DNA of 64,000 nt from Haloferax massiliensis (GTDB taxonomy: Archaea; Halobacteriota; Halobacteria; Halobacteriales; Haloferacaceae): positions 348,248-412,247 of the forward strand of contig NZ_CSTE01000002.1 of NCBI RefSeq assembly GCF_001368915.1, written 5' to 3'. A program made the translations under genes and the position numbers. This document shows positions 1-8,506 of this stretch, one piece after another (the first letter of the stretch is position 1; every line of letters begins with the position of its first letter). Below the pieces are notes generated by a model. It searched no databases. It saw only the letters and a program-made list of their open reading frames with translations, and was not told the DNA's origin.

Positions 1-397
1 CCGTCTCGCCGCGGACGTGGAGGAACGCCCACCAGACGAGTTCCGTGACGCCGAACAGGGCGACGAGCGGCGCGACCAGCCCCCGGCGAGCGAACAGCAG
101 GGCCGCGACGACGACGAACCCGGCGAGCAGGAGGAACGAGAACCCGAGGAAGCCCGCCGCGGCCAGCGGGTCCTCGACGAAGCCCGAGGGGAACGCGTCG
201 GTGACGAGTCGCGCGACAGTCCAGACGGCGAGCGCGGCGAGGGCGTAGCCGCCACCGAGGAGCGCGGGCGTCAGAAAACCGCGGGCGCTCCGAGCGCGGG
301 TCGCGTAGACGACGCCGACGGTCGTGAGCGCGGCGGCGACGGCGACGACGTGGGTGAGAAGCCAGTCGCCGAGCACCGGGTCGGGCGAACCGGGCAT
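1..397 (-). CDS. Integral membrane protein, 3' end outside window
   Basis: Reading the minus strand from the ATG at 395-397 gives an open frame of 132 codons that reaches the window edge without a stop. The protein starts MPGSPDPVLGDW and contains about four hydrophobic stretches (around residues 14-30, 45-62, 82-102 and 108-128) joined by short Arg-rich loops, so it is a multi-pass membrane protein. Its ATG lies one base after the stop of the M48 protease, which suggests co-transcription and coupled translation. I do not recognise the family. The C-terminus is not visible. Confidence 0.65.
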   Translation of the reverse strand, partial: MPGSPDPVLGDWLLTHVVAVAAALTTVGVVYATRARSARGFLTPALLGGGYALAALAVWTVARLVTDAFPSGFVEDPLAAAGFLGFSFLLLAGFVVVAALLFARRGLVAPLVALFGVTELVWWAFLHVRGET

Positions 398-398
398 C

Positions 399-1352
399 TC
401 ACCGCACCTCGATTCGCGTCATCGACTCGTCGGCCATCGCGGCCAGCCGCTCGACGCGCTCGTCGGTCGAGGGGTGGGTCGAAAGCAGGTCCGACACCGG
501 GTCTTCGACCTCGACCTCGCCGTACACCCACAGCGGCGACAGCCCGAGTTGCGGCCGGGCGGCCCGCTCTAACTTCCGCAGGGCCGACGCGAGCGCCATC
601 GGCTTGCCCGTCACCTCGGCGGCCCGCGCGTCGGCCGCGAACTCCCGCTTTCTCGACTGCGACCGGACGAACACGGTGAGGCCGAAGCCGAACAGGCCGA
701 CGAACTCGTCCAGTCGGAGGCGAATCCGTCCGGCGAGCGTCTCGGGCCACGACCCCGGTCGGCCGCGCATCCACGCCGAGCCGAGGGCGAGCCCCGTCGT
801 CAGGAACGTCACCGGCGAGACGAACAGGTAGCCGACGCCGACGACCGTCTGGAGGACGCTCGCCACGAGCGACTGGACCAGCCCGTCTTTCCGTTCGAGG
901 TGCGCGAGTTCGTGCGCCAGCAGGGCCTCGAACTCGTCGGCGTCGAGGAGGCGGAACAGCGCGGCGTCGAAGACGACCACGTCGCGGCCCATCGGGTCGA
1001 GCGCCAGCGCGTTCGGCGCTGAAAAGCGCGCGAGCTTCAGCGTCGGCGGGTCGATGTCCATCCGCTCGGCGAGTCGGTCGCGCAGGCGGTGGACCGACGG
1101 CGACTCCGCGGGCGACATGTCCCGCGCGTCGAGTTGGCTGAGCAGGCGCACCGTGCCGAAGCGGAAGCTCAGATAGCCGAGGACGACGGCGACTGCGACG
1201 CCGACGACGGCGGCGGTCAGGGGGTCGGGGCGGAGTCGCCAGAGCGTCACCACCGCGAACGCGCTGAGCGCGCTGAGCGAGAGGTAGAACGCGAGGACGA
1301 CGACGCCGACGGCGACCATCGGGAGGCGAGAGCGACGCGGGGACGTTGCCAT
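399..1352 (-). CDS. M48 family zinc metalloprotease (HtpX-like)
   Basis: A 317-residue membrane protease. Two transmembrane helices (about residues 12-38 and 45-65) precede a cytosolic domain with the zinc motif HELAH at residues 147-151. Two more hydrophobic stretches follow, then the downstream segment RKREFAADARA, whose Glu is the expected third zinc ligand. HtpX-type proteases degrade damaged membrane proteins. I chose the ATG at 1352 because it puts a short basic N-terminus before the first helix; an in-frame ATG ten codons upstream adds nothing recognisable. It lies directly upstream of the membrane protein at the left edge. Confidence 0.85.
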   Translation of the reverse strand: MATSPRRSRLPMVAVGVVVLAFYLSLSALSAFAVVTLWRLRPDPLTAAVVGVAVAVVLGYLSFRFGTVRLLSQLDARDMSPAESPSVHRLRDRLAERMDIDPPTLKLARFSAPNALALDPMGRDVVVFDAALFRLLDADEFEALLAHELAHLERKDGLVQSLVASVLQTVVGVGYLFVSPVTFLTTGLALGSAWMRGRPGSWPETLAGRIRLRLDEFVGLFGFGLTVFVRSQSRKREFAADARAAEVTGKPMALASALRKLERAARPQLGLSPLWVYGEVEVEDPVSDLLSTHPSTDERVERLAAMADESMTRIEVR

Positions 1353-1492
1353 CTCGCGTGAGGGTAGGACGCCGGGTCGCAAAAGCTGTCTGGCGCGTCG
1401 GGGAAGCGAAGTCGCCGAACGCGACCGGGGGAGCGCGTCGCCCGGACCGCCGGCACCGCTACTTTCTCCACGGGGCCAGTCGAAGTGGGGTC

Positions 1493-1954
1493 ATGCAGTT
1501 CTTCGAGGATTTCGCGGTCGGCGACACTCACGAGTTCGGCGCGTACGACGTGACCGAATCGGAGATTCTGGAGTTCGCCGAGCGGTACGACCCGCAGTGG
1601 TTCCACACCGACACGGAGCGCGCCGAGGCCGAATCCATGTACGGCGGGGTCATCGCCAGCGGCTGGCACACCACGGCGATGACGATGCGCCTGCTCGTGG
1701 ACGGCTTCCTCGCCGACTCCGCGTCCCTCGGCGCGAAGGGCGTCGACGAGCTTCGCTGGTGGAAACCGGTGTACCCGGGCGATACGCTCGTCGTGGAAGC
1801 CGAAGTGCTGGAGACGACCGTCGAGACCGACAGTCGCGGCCTCGTGGAGATTCGGACGACGACCCGCGCCGAACGCGAGTCGGGCGAGGTCGAGAAGGTC
1901 TGTTCGTTCGTGAGCTACGTGATGTTCGCCCGCCGGGACGGCGACGCGGAGTAG
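1493..1954 (+). CDS. MaoC family dehydratase
   Basis: A 153-residue hot-dog-fold protein. It begins MQFFEDFAVGD and carries the family pattern Y(D/N)PQ.FH.D near residue 37, then GGVIASGWHT near residue 55, which holds the active-site region of MaoC/R-specific enoyl-CoA hydratases. A GD(T/V)L...EVLE strand follows, typical of the second half of the fold. Such enzymes hydrate enoyl-CoA in fatty-acid or polyhydroxyalkanoate metabolism, but the substrate cannot be read here. It is a single gene between two minus-strand units. The ATG is chosen because homologous sequence starts there; the upstream extension is low quality. Confidence 0.85.
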   Translation: MQFFEDFAVGDTHEFGAYDVTESEILEFAERYDPQWFHTDTERAEAESMYGGVIASGWHTTAMTMRLLVDGFLADSASLGAKGVDELRWWKPVYPGDTLVVEAEVLETTVETDSRGLVEIRTTTRAERESGEVEKVCSFVSYVMFARRDGDAE

Positions 1955-1970
1955 CGCGGGGCGCGCCGCG

Positions 1971-2750
1971 TCAGTCCTCGTCGTCGCGGAAGCGGTCCGG
2001 GTCGCGGACGGCCTCGGCGGCCCGGCGGAACACGCCCGTCAGCGTCGCGGCCTCGCGCTCGGTCGGGTGGGCGCGCCCGAGCAGTCGGCGCATCATCCGC
2101 GAGGTCTTGGTCCGCTTGTGCTCGCGGTAGTCCACGGCGTCGAGCAGGTCGTCGAAAAAGCGATAGACGACCTCGATTTCGTCCTCGGAGGCGCGCTCGC
2201 GCTCCACGTCGGGGAGTTGCGTCTCCTCGACCGTAAAGCGGCGAAGCTCGTACATGAGAATCGTCGCCGCCTGCCCGAGGTTTAACACGGGGTAGCGGTC
2301 GTCCGCGGGGATGCAACAGACCTCGTCGAGCATCGCCAACTCCTCGTTGTCGAGGCCGGTTCCCTCGCGGCCGAACACGAGCGCGGTCTTCGTCTGCACC
2401 GACTCCAGCGAGTCGGCGATTTCGACCGGCGTCTTGAACGGGTAGCGGACGTGCCGGGTGGAGTCCTCGTGGGAGACCGCGGTCGTCCCGACGGTGTGGA
2501 ACTCCTCGACGACTTCCTCCAAGGTCGTCTCGGTGGCGTTCGGGAGCACGTCCTCGCGGGCGTGGCCGGCGAAGCCGTACGCCTCGCCGTCGGGGTCCAG
2601 TTCCGGCGGGTCGACGAGGCGGAGGTCGTAGATGCCGAAGTTCTTCATCGCCCGCGCGATGGTCCCGACGTTGCCGGGCGTCTCGGGTTCGACGACGACG
2701 ACGACGAACTCGCGGCCCCGGTCGGCGTCGGCGTCTCGGTCGCCGCTCAT
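1971..2750 (-). CDS. trmJ: TrmJ-like tRNA/rRNA 2'-O-methyltransferase (SpoU/TrmH family)
   Basis: A 259-residue protein with the SPOUT knot motifs: PETPGNVGTIARAMKNFG near the N-terminus, LVFGREGTGLDNEEL in the middle and PVLNLGQAATILMYEL after it. The first and third form the S-adenosylmethionine-binding knot. The C-terminal helical tail (about residues 190-259) matches the archaeal TrmJ arrangement, which methylates the 2'-OH of tRNA position 32. The exact RNA target is inference. The start overlaps the stop of the upstream gene by four bases, so the two are translationally coupled. Confidence 0.85.
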   Translation of the reverse strand: MSGDRDADADRGREFVVVVVEPETPGNVGTIARAMKNFGIYDLRLVDPPELDPDGEAYGFAGHAREDVLPNATETTLEEVVEEFHTVGTTAVSHEDSTRHVRYPFKTPVEIADSLESVQTKTALVFGREGTGLDNEELAMLDEVCCIPADDRYPVLNLGQAATILMYELRRFTVEETQLPDVERERASEDEIEVVYRFFDDLLDAVDYREHKRTKTSRMMRRLLGRAHPTEREAATLTGVFRRAAEAVRDPDRFRDDED

Positions 2751-3337
2751 CTCGTCGGGTAGTCCGTGTCGAGGTCGACGCCGTCGAGGTCGTCTTCGGT
2801 CAGGGGCGTCGCGTCCTCGTCGTCGTCCGCGTCGGGACCGTAATCGCGGAGGTCGATGCGCTCGCCCTCGACGAAGTTCTCCTCCAGCCGGCGCTGTATC
2901 TCGTTCGCGTCCGGCGGCGACGGCAGTTCGTCGGGTTCGGTGTCGACGTACTCCAGTCCGCCGTAGCCCTCGGGGGCGCGGCCGCCGTCGGCGAACCACT
3001 CGTGGAAGGCGTCGGCGAACACCGCGTCGCCGACGAGGTCGCGGCCGTCCTCCTCGCGGAACCAGTAGAGGAAGTCCGGCTCGTGGTGTTCGCAGAGGAG
3101 CACCTCCTCGCGGGGCTCGCCGTAGACGATGGACGCCTGTCGGCACTGCTGTATCTCCTCGTCGCCGTGAATCAGATAGCAGGCGTCGCACGGCTCCTCG
3201 ACGAGCGAGACGAGGCGCACGAGTCGCTCCCGCGGGTCCTCGGGAATCTCGTCGAGCGGTTTGAACTCGCCCTCGTCGGTGAATATCTCGGCCTCCTCGA
3301 ACCGCCATCCGCGGAGTCCGACGCTGACCTTCGCCAT
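2747..3337 (-). CDS. Conserved haloarchaeal protein with Cys/His cluster
   Basis: A 196-residue acidic soluble protein that begins MAKVSVGLRGWRFEE. A Cys/His cluster (EPCDACYLIHG, then QQC, then LLCEHHEP) spans about residues 48-87 and could bind zinc. The region after it is rich in Trp/Tyr/Glu, and the C-terminus is Asp-rich. I do not recognise a named family beyond a conserved haloarchaeal protein. It overlaps trmJ by four bases (ATGA), so a link to RNA modification or translation is plausible, but this is inference from position only. Confidence 0.7.
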   Translation of the reverse strand: MAKVSVGLRGWRFEEAEIFTDEGEFKPLDEIPEDPRERLVRLVSLVEEPCDACYLIHGDEEIQQCRQASIVYGEPREEVLLCEHHEPDFLYWFREEDGRDLVGDAVFADAFHEWFADGGRAPEGYGGLEYVDTEPDELPSPPDANEIQRRLEENFVEGERIDLRDYGPDADDDEDATPLTEDDLDGVDLDTDYPTR

Positions 3338-3381
3338 GGGCCGAGATAGCCGAGCGGCGGATAAAAATGGCGTGATGCCGG

Positions 3382-4416
3382 TCAGCCGTCCGCGAGGAGC
3401 GCGTCCAGCCGGTCGAGGTTGTCGGCGGCCGCCTCCTCCGTGACGGGCACGTAGCCGACGACCGCCGGCTCCGACGTGGACCGTTCGAGGTAGTAGCGGA
3501 CGAACGCGGCGACCTCCGGACGCGACAGCGCCTCGCGGGCGACGTAGACGTACAGGGGTCGCGAGAGCGTGTCGTAGGTCCCGTTCTTCGCGTTCGCGGG
3601 CGACGGGAGGGCGCATCCGTCGGGCTCGGAAATCGGGACCGCGCGGACGGTGTCGCGGTTCTGGAGGTAGTACGCGAGGCCGAAGTAGCCCATCGCGTGC
3701 GGGGAGTCGCCGACGGTCTTGGCGATGACCGTGTCCTGTTCGGTCGTGAGGTGGTCGGTCCGCTGGACCGCGCTCGGGAGGACGGCGTCGGAGAAGTAGT
3801 CGAACGTGCCCGAGGCGGTCGTCGGGCCGGCGAGGCGAATCGGCTCGTCGGGCCACTCGGGTCGGACGTCGCTCCACGACGAGGCCCCGCCGACGCGCCA
3901 TATCGCGGCGAGTTCGGAGAGCGTGAGGCAGTCCACCCAGTCGGCGTCGGGGTTGACGACGACCGAGACGGCGTCGGTGGCGATGCGGAACTCCACGGGG
4001 CCGATGCCGGCGGCCGCACACGCGTCGCGCTCGTCCGCCTCGATGGCCCTGCTCGCGTCGTTCACGACGGTCCGGCCCGCACAGAAGAAGTCGGCGAACC
4101 CCCCGCCGGTCCCGGTCGAGGCGACGGACACCGTCACGTCCGGGTGCGCCTCCGAGAACGACTTGCCGAGCGAGAGCGTCAGCGGGTAGACCGTACTACT
4201 TCCGGCGATAGCGATACGCCCCGAGAGCGCGTCGTCGGCCGTCGCGGTCGCGGTCCGACTCGCGGTCGGCCCCGGCACCGACCCGACGCTCCCGAGACAG
4301 CCCGCGAGCCCGACTGCCCCGGCCGCCCCGAGCGCGCCGAGGAACCCGCGCCGACTCGCTCCGTCTCCGCCCCGACAAGGTGGCTTCACGGTCGGTCGTT
4401 TCTCGCGTCCGGTCAT
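3382..4416 (-). CDS. PstS-like substrate-binding lipoprotein (Tat exported)
   Basis: A 344-residue protein with a twin-arginine signal (SRRGFLGALG) followed by a lipobox (VGLAGC), so it is exported folded and lipid-anchored outside the membrane. The mature part starts with SGRIAIAGSSTVYPLT and later has STGTGGGF, the phosphate-loop signatures of PstS-type periplasmic binding proteins. No pstC, pstA or pstB gene is in the window. The gene follows a histidine kinase by 25 bp, so it may be a solute-binding partner of that sensor rather than a transporter subunit. A TATA-like box overlaps the kinase stop, so it may also be transcribed alone. Phosphate as ligand is inference. Confidence 0.85.
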   Translation of the reverse strand: MTGREKRPTVKPPCRGGDGASRRGFLGALGAAGAVGLAGCLGSVGSVPGPTASRTATATADDALSGRIAIAGSSTVYPLTLSLGKSFSEAHPDVTVSVASTGTGGGFADFFCAGRTVVNDASRAIEADERDACAAAGIGPVEFRIATDAVSVVVNPDADWVDCLTLSELAAIWRVGGASSWSDVRPEWPDEPIRLAGPTTASGTFDYFSDAVLPSAVQRTDHLTTEQDTVIAKTVGDSPHAMGYFGLAYYLQNRDTVRAVPISEPDGCALPSPANAKNGTYDTLSRPLYVYVAREALSRPEVAAFVRYYLERSTSEPAVVGYVPVTEEAAADNLDRLDALLADG

Positions 4417-4432
4417 GGTGGTTGCTAAGTGG

Positions 4433-4441
4433 GGTATATAG
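4433..4441 (-). promoter_or_regulatory. TATA-like box for the PstS-like gene
   Basis: The minus strand reads CTATATACC just after the stop codon of the histidine kinase, about 20 bp before the ATG of the PstS-like gene. This suggests a separate leaderless or very short-leader promoter in the gap between two genes that otherwise look like an operon. Spacing is slightly shorter than usual for a leaderless start. Confidence 0.45.
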
Positions 4442-6406
4442 TCACACGAGGGAGACGGCGTCGTCGGCACCGCCGCCGACATGCTCGACGCCGCTGAGTT
4501 CGAACCGCGCGCCGCCGGTCGCCGACTCGCAGAGCGCGAGGTCCCAGCCGTGGGCGTCGGCGACCTGCAGGACGATTGGGAGGCCGAAGCCGGTCCCGCC
4601 GCCGGCGCGGTTCGTCGTGTAGCCCGGTTCGAGCACGCTCGCCCGGTCGGCCTCCGGGATGCCGGGGCCGTCGTCTTCGACGTAGAAGCCGGGGGCGTCG
4701 CAGAGCGCGCCGACGGTGACGGTCACTCCGTCTGGGTCGCCGTGCTCGACGGAGTTCCGAAACAGGTTCTCGAAGACGTGGGCCGCGAGGTCGGGGTCGG
4801 CGGCGAACCGGGCGTTCTCCTCGACGACGAGCGTCGCGTCCCCCGTCTCCACGTGCCCCCACGCCCGCCGGGCCGCGTCCGACAGCGCGACCGGGAGCGT
4901 GTCTTCGACCCGCCGCTGGAGCGCCAACACGAGCGCGTCGTCGATGATGGCGTCGATGCGGTCGAGCGACTCGACGAGCGGTTCGACGTGGTCGCTTTCG
5001 GTCTCGTCGGCGAGGAGTTCGGCCCGGCCGACCGCGACGTTGAGTGGGTTTCGCAGGTCGTGCGAGAGCACGTTCGAGACGGTTCGGAGCTGTTCGTTTC
5101 GCTCCTGTACGTCGGCCATCATCTCGTTGAACGAGCGGGCGACCTCGGCCATCGCCTCGCTCTCCTCGTCGGGCTCGATTCGCTCCGCGAGGTCGCCGTC
5201 GGCGCAGGCCCGCATCACCTCGCCGTAGGCCTCCGCGGTCCGTTCGAGGTGGCGGCGGCGGCGCTCGGAGGCCTCCTTTTCGGCCCACGCCACCCCTCTC
5301 GCCGCCTCGGCCTCCTCGCGGGCGCGCTCGGCTTCGAGAATCTGGTCGCGCAGGGAAACCCGCATCACGTCGAACGCCTCGTAGAGGTCGCCGAACTCGT
5401 CCTCGCGGTCGCGGTCGATTGAGACGTCGAGGTTGCCGTCGGTGAGTTCCCGCGCGTTCGACCCGAGGGTCCGAACCGCGTCCACGGTGTCCCGACCGAT
5501 GGTGACCGCCAGCAGGGCCGCGCCCGCGCCGACGACGAACAGGGTCGCGAGTATCTGCGTGAGGATGTCCGTCCGCAGGGCGTACGCCTCGCCCGTGGGG
5601 ACGCGGGAGGTGACGACCCAGTCGTGGGTCTCCATCCGGGCGAACCCGACCTCGGTCGACGAGCCGGCGAGCAACTGCCCGGGGACGAACCCCGACGCGG
5701 CGTCGTATCGGGTCGTGTCGAGCGCGTCGGTCTCCAACAGCCGCGACTCGTCCTCCGCGAGGACGACCGTCCCCGCCCCGTCGACGACGACGAACCGGCC
5801 GGCGTCGATGTCGTGGAGATGCGTCTCGGAGATGTCTCGGAGGTTCGCCACGGCGATGACGGCCCGGTTCGGGCGGTCGGGAATCGTCGTCGCGAAGAGG
5901 ACGACGGGCGCGGCCCCCTCGGAGGGGCGGAACGGGTCCGAGACGACCACGTCGCCGTGGGACTGCTGGGCGAGCGCGGTGAACTCCCGGCGGCCGTAGT
6001 ACGTCGTCACCGACTCGGCCGAGGCGACGCTGGCGCTCCCCGTGCTCGTGAGAACCGTCTCGTTTCTCGTGTCGATGTAGTACGCGGCGTCGATGTCGCG
6101 GTCGCGTTCGACCACCGACCACAGATAGAGGTTGATGTCGCGGTCGTCGCCGGACTGGAACGCCGCGGACTCAGATATCGACCGCATCTGCACCTCCATC
6201 CGCGTGAGCCACTCGTCGAGGTTCTGCGCCTGAATCTCGGCGTTCGTCACGAGGTCGTCGCGCGTCTCGTCGCCGATGACCTCGTTGGCGTGGAGATACG
6301 AGTAGCCGCCGACGGCCGCGATGGCGAGCGTGACGAGACCGACCGCGAGCGCGAACTGCACCGCGTACCGCTTCCTGACGAACCGCGGCAGGAGGCGTCG
6401 CGTCAC
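4442..6406 (-). CDS. Membrane sensor histidine kinase (dCache-HAMP-HisKA-HATPase)
   Basis: A 654-residue kinase. A first transmembrane helix (about 15-36), an extracytoplasmic sensor of about 240 residues (dCache-like), a second helix (about 284-303) and a HAMP region (about 305-360) lead through a long coiled coil to the phosphoacceptor motif SHDLRNPLN with His449. The ATPase boxes are present: ENLFRNSVEHG, DDGPGIP and GGTGFGLPIV. Its start lies 22 bp after the stop of a HalX response regulator, and a PstS-like lipoprotein follows. Together these look like a two-component system with an external binding protein. The signal sensed is not known. Confidence 0.9.
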   Translation of the reverse strand: MTRRLLPRFVRKRYAVQFALAVGLVTLAIAAVGGYSYLHANEVIGDETRDDLVTNAEIQAQNLDEWLTRMEVQMRSISESAAFQSGDDRDINLYLWSVVERDRDIDAAYYIDTRNETVLTSTGSASVASAESVTTYYGRREFTALAQQSHGDVVVSDPFRPSEGAAPVVLFATTIPDRPNRAVIAVANLRDISETHLHDIDAGRFVVVDGAGTVVLAEDESRLLETDALDTTRYDAASGFVPGQLLAGSSTEVGFARMETHDWVVTSRVPTGEAYALRTDILTQILATLFVVGAGAALLAVTIGRDTVDAVRTLGSNARELTDGNLDVSIDRDREDEFGDLYEAFDVMRVSLRDQILEAERAREEAEAARGVAWAEKEASERRRRHLERTAEAYGEVMRACADGDLAERIEPDEESEAMAEVARSFNEMMADVQERNEQLRTVSNVLSHDLRNPLNVAVGRAELLADETESDHVEPLVESLDRIDAIIDDALVLALQRRVEDTLPVALSDAARRAWGHVETGDATLVVEENARFAADPDLAAHVFENLFRNSVEHGDPDGVTVTVGALCDAPGFYVEDDGPGIPEADRASVLEPGYTTNRAGGGTGFGLPIVLQVADAHGWDLALCESATGGARFELSGVEHVGGGADDAVSLV

Positions 6407-6428
6407 GGCCGGTCGAGCCTCCGGTCAG

Positions 6429-6998
6429 TCATCCGAAGTCGAGCGCCGCCTCCTCGAACGCGTCGTCGAGCAGTTCCGCGCGGGCGTCGTCGGCGCGGGC
6501 CGCCGCGTCATCGACCGAGGCGGTGAGTTCGCGGTACGACGCCGACTCTTCGAGCGTCTCGCGGTCGTAGGTGGACTCCAACACGGCCCGCTTGCGGGCG
6601 AGCGCGAAGTACTCGCGGAGCAGGTCGTTGTACGACCCGCGGACCACGAGCGAGCGGACGGCGCGGCGGACCTCCAGTTTTCCGACCGGCTTGACGAGGT
6701 AGTCGTCGAACGGCATCTCGACGATGTCGGTGTCGGGGTCGACGCCGGTCACCATCACGACCGGGAAGTCGTGGTCGCGCGCCCGGAGTTCGGACAGCAC
6801 CTCGTCCCCGGTGCCGCCGGGCATCTGCCTGTCGAGCATCGCGGCGTCGAACGACTCGTCGGCGACGAGTCCGAGCGCCTCCTCCGCGCTCGAAGCCGTC
6901 TCGACGCGGTAGTCGTCCGCGAGCCACGCCTCGTACAGCGTCGTCAGGGACGGTTCGTCGTCAACGGCGAGTATCGTCGGTGGTCCGTCGCCAGTCAT
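6429..6998 (-). CDS. Response regulator with HalX domain
   Basis: A 189-residue protein. The receiver domain (about residues 7-120) has the acidic pair D13-D14, the phospho-acceptor Asp56 in AAMLDRQMPG and the conserved Lys103 in YLVKPVG. The C-terminal part (YNDLLREYFALARKRAVLE onward) is the haloarchaeal HalX domain. There is no DNA-binding helix-turn-helix, so output is probably by protein contact. It is the first gene of the regulator-kinase-lipoprotein set. A TTAATA-type box lies roughly 60 bp upstream of the ATG. Confidence 0.88.
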   Translation of the reverse strand: MTGDGPPTILAVDDEPSLTTLYEAWLADDYRVETASSAEEALGLVADESFDAAMLDRQMPGGTGDEVLSELRARDHDFPVVMVTGVDPDTDIVEMPFDDYLVKPVGKLEVRRAVRSLVVRGSYNDLLREYFALARKRAVLESTYDRETLEESASYRELTASVDDAAARADDARAELLDDAFEEAALDFG

Positions 6999-7150
6999 AA
7001 TCCTGTGTGGGTGCGCCCGGAAGGCACCCGGTTGGCTGTGTAGTCCAGAGAGCGCTATTAAGCGGTTGCTATGAGGACTCAATAGCCCTCAATTCCGTCG
7101 CATGCGGCTTCGTACTCGACGAACTCGCCCGCCTTCCGCGACCGGTCGGC

Positions 7151-7158
7151 ATATAATC
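7151..7158 (+). promoter_or_regulatory. TATA box for folP
   Basis: ATATAATC is centred about 24 bp before the folP ATG at 7179. This is the spacing expected for a leaderless haloarchaeal transcript and supports that start codon. Confidence 0.6.
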
Positions 7159-7178
7159 GTGTGGTCCAACCGACGGGT

Positions 7179-8318
7179 ATGCGAACCGTCGATGCGGCAG
7201 GACTCGAAATCGGCGACGACCACCCGCCCCGAATCATGGGTGTGCTGAACGTCTCCAAGGAGTCCCCGTACAAGCCGAGCGTGTTCAACGACCCGAGCGA
7301 GGCCGCCGAATACGTCGACCGCGAGCTCATCGACGAGGGGGCCGACATCGTCGACGTCGGCCTCGAATCGGCGAACAAGCGCCTCGACGTGCTGTCGGCC
7401 GAAGACGAACTCGACCGCCTCGACACGGCGCTTTCGGTCCTCGACAGCGTCTCCGGCGACGCCGTCTTCTCCATCGAGACGCGCTACCACGAGGTCGCCG
7501 AGGCGGCGCTCGACGGCGGCTTCGACATGGTCAACGACATCTGCGGCTTCGCCGACCCGGAGATGCCCCGCGTCTGCGAGGAGTTCGACGCCGCGGTCGC
7601 CAAGATGGCCAGCCCCCCGGACCTCACTCGCCCCGGCGCGATAGAGGAGGTCGACGACATCTACGACGCCCTCGAACTGAACGGCTTCACCGACAAGACC
7701 ATCGTCGACCCCGCCTTCGGCGGCTGGTCGGAGGCGAAGACGCTCGAACACGACCGCGAGACGTTCGACCGCCTGCGGGAGTTCCGCGGCTACGGCCACC
7801 CCATCTTGGTCTCCATCAACCGCAAGAACTTCCTCCGCGACGTGGCCGGCCGCCCGACCGAGGAGGCCTTGCCCGTCAGCCTCGCCGCCACGTCGATGGC
7901 GGTCGAGCGCGGCGCACACGTCGTCCGGACCCACGACGTGAAAGAGACCCGCGACGCCGCCCTCATCGGCCACGAGTTCAAGCGCCGCCGCGTCCGCGAA
8001 CCCGGCGACGTGTCGGTCGAGGAACTCGACGTGACGACGCCCGGCGAGGCCGCGAGACACCTCGACCGCGTCGGCGCGAACCGCGAGGTCGCCGCCGAGA
8101 GCGTCACGCGCGTCTTCGAACTGGAGGGGCTCGGGGCCGACGACCGGGAGGCCCTCGCCGCCGCCGCCGGCGACGCGGGAGCCGTCTTGGCCGGCGGCGA
8201 CACCGGCGCGCTTCTGGTCGGGACGCCCGCCGCGCTCGCCCGGCTTTCGGCGCTCGTCACGGACGCGTCCGACGCCCTCGAATCCGCCCTCGAAACGGTC
8301 GAGCGGGCGACGCGTTAA
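7179..8318 (+). CDS. folP: Dihydropteroate synthase with C-terminal extension
   Basis: A 379-residue protein whose first 270 residues are a TIM-barrel dihydropteroate synthase: IMGVLNVSKESPYKPS for the pterin loop, SIETRY and MVNDICGF in the barrel, and VSINRKNF later. It condenses pterin pyrophosphate with p-aminobenzoate in folate synthesis. The last 100 residues form an Ala/Glu-rich domain absent from bacterial FolP and typical of haloarchaeal versions. mptE, encoding the preceding pathway step, starts 188 bp downstream on the same strand. The ATG is supported by a TATA box at leaderless spacing. Confidence 0.85.
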   Translation: MRTVDAAGLEIGDDHPPRIMGVLNVSKESPYKPSVFNDPSEAAEYVDRELIDEGADIVDVGLESANKRLDVLSAEDELDRLDTALSVLDSVSGDAVFSIETRYHEVAEAALDGGFDMVNDICGFADPEMPRVCEEFDAAVAKMASPPDLTRPGAIEEVDDIYDALELNGFTDKTIVDPAFGGWSEAKTLEHDRETFDRLREFRGYGHPILVSINRKNFLRDVAGRPTEEALPVSLAATSMAVERGAHVVRTHDVKETRDAALIGHEFKRRRVREPGDVSVEELDVTTPGEAARHLDRVGANREVAAESVTRVFELEGLGADDREALAAAAGDAGAVLAGGDTGALLVGTPAALARLSALVTDASDALESALETVERATR

Positions 8319-8506
8319 CCGGTTCGAGAACCCTTCACAGACCCGTCTGCCCGTCTGACGTTCGGCAGACGTTGACCGTTCTACTAAGAGAAAACTTATA
8401 CCATCCGACTCTAAAACGGTCCTGTGGACGCCGGAAGGGCACGCGGGTAGGGGTACACGAGTGCCGTTCCGGCCCATACAGTTACATTCTGAGCGACAGC
8501 TACACC

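Noticed and set aside
1971-4019. A 682-codon minus-strand frame spanning trmJ and beyond
   Set aside because: Only its last part is the real trmJ. The rest is Arg/Ser/Pro-rich out-of-frame reading of the PstS-like and hypothetical genes.
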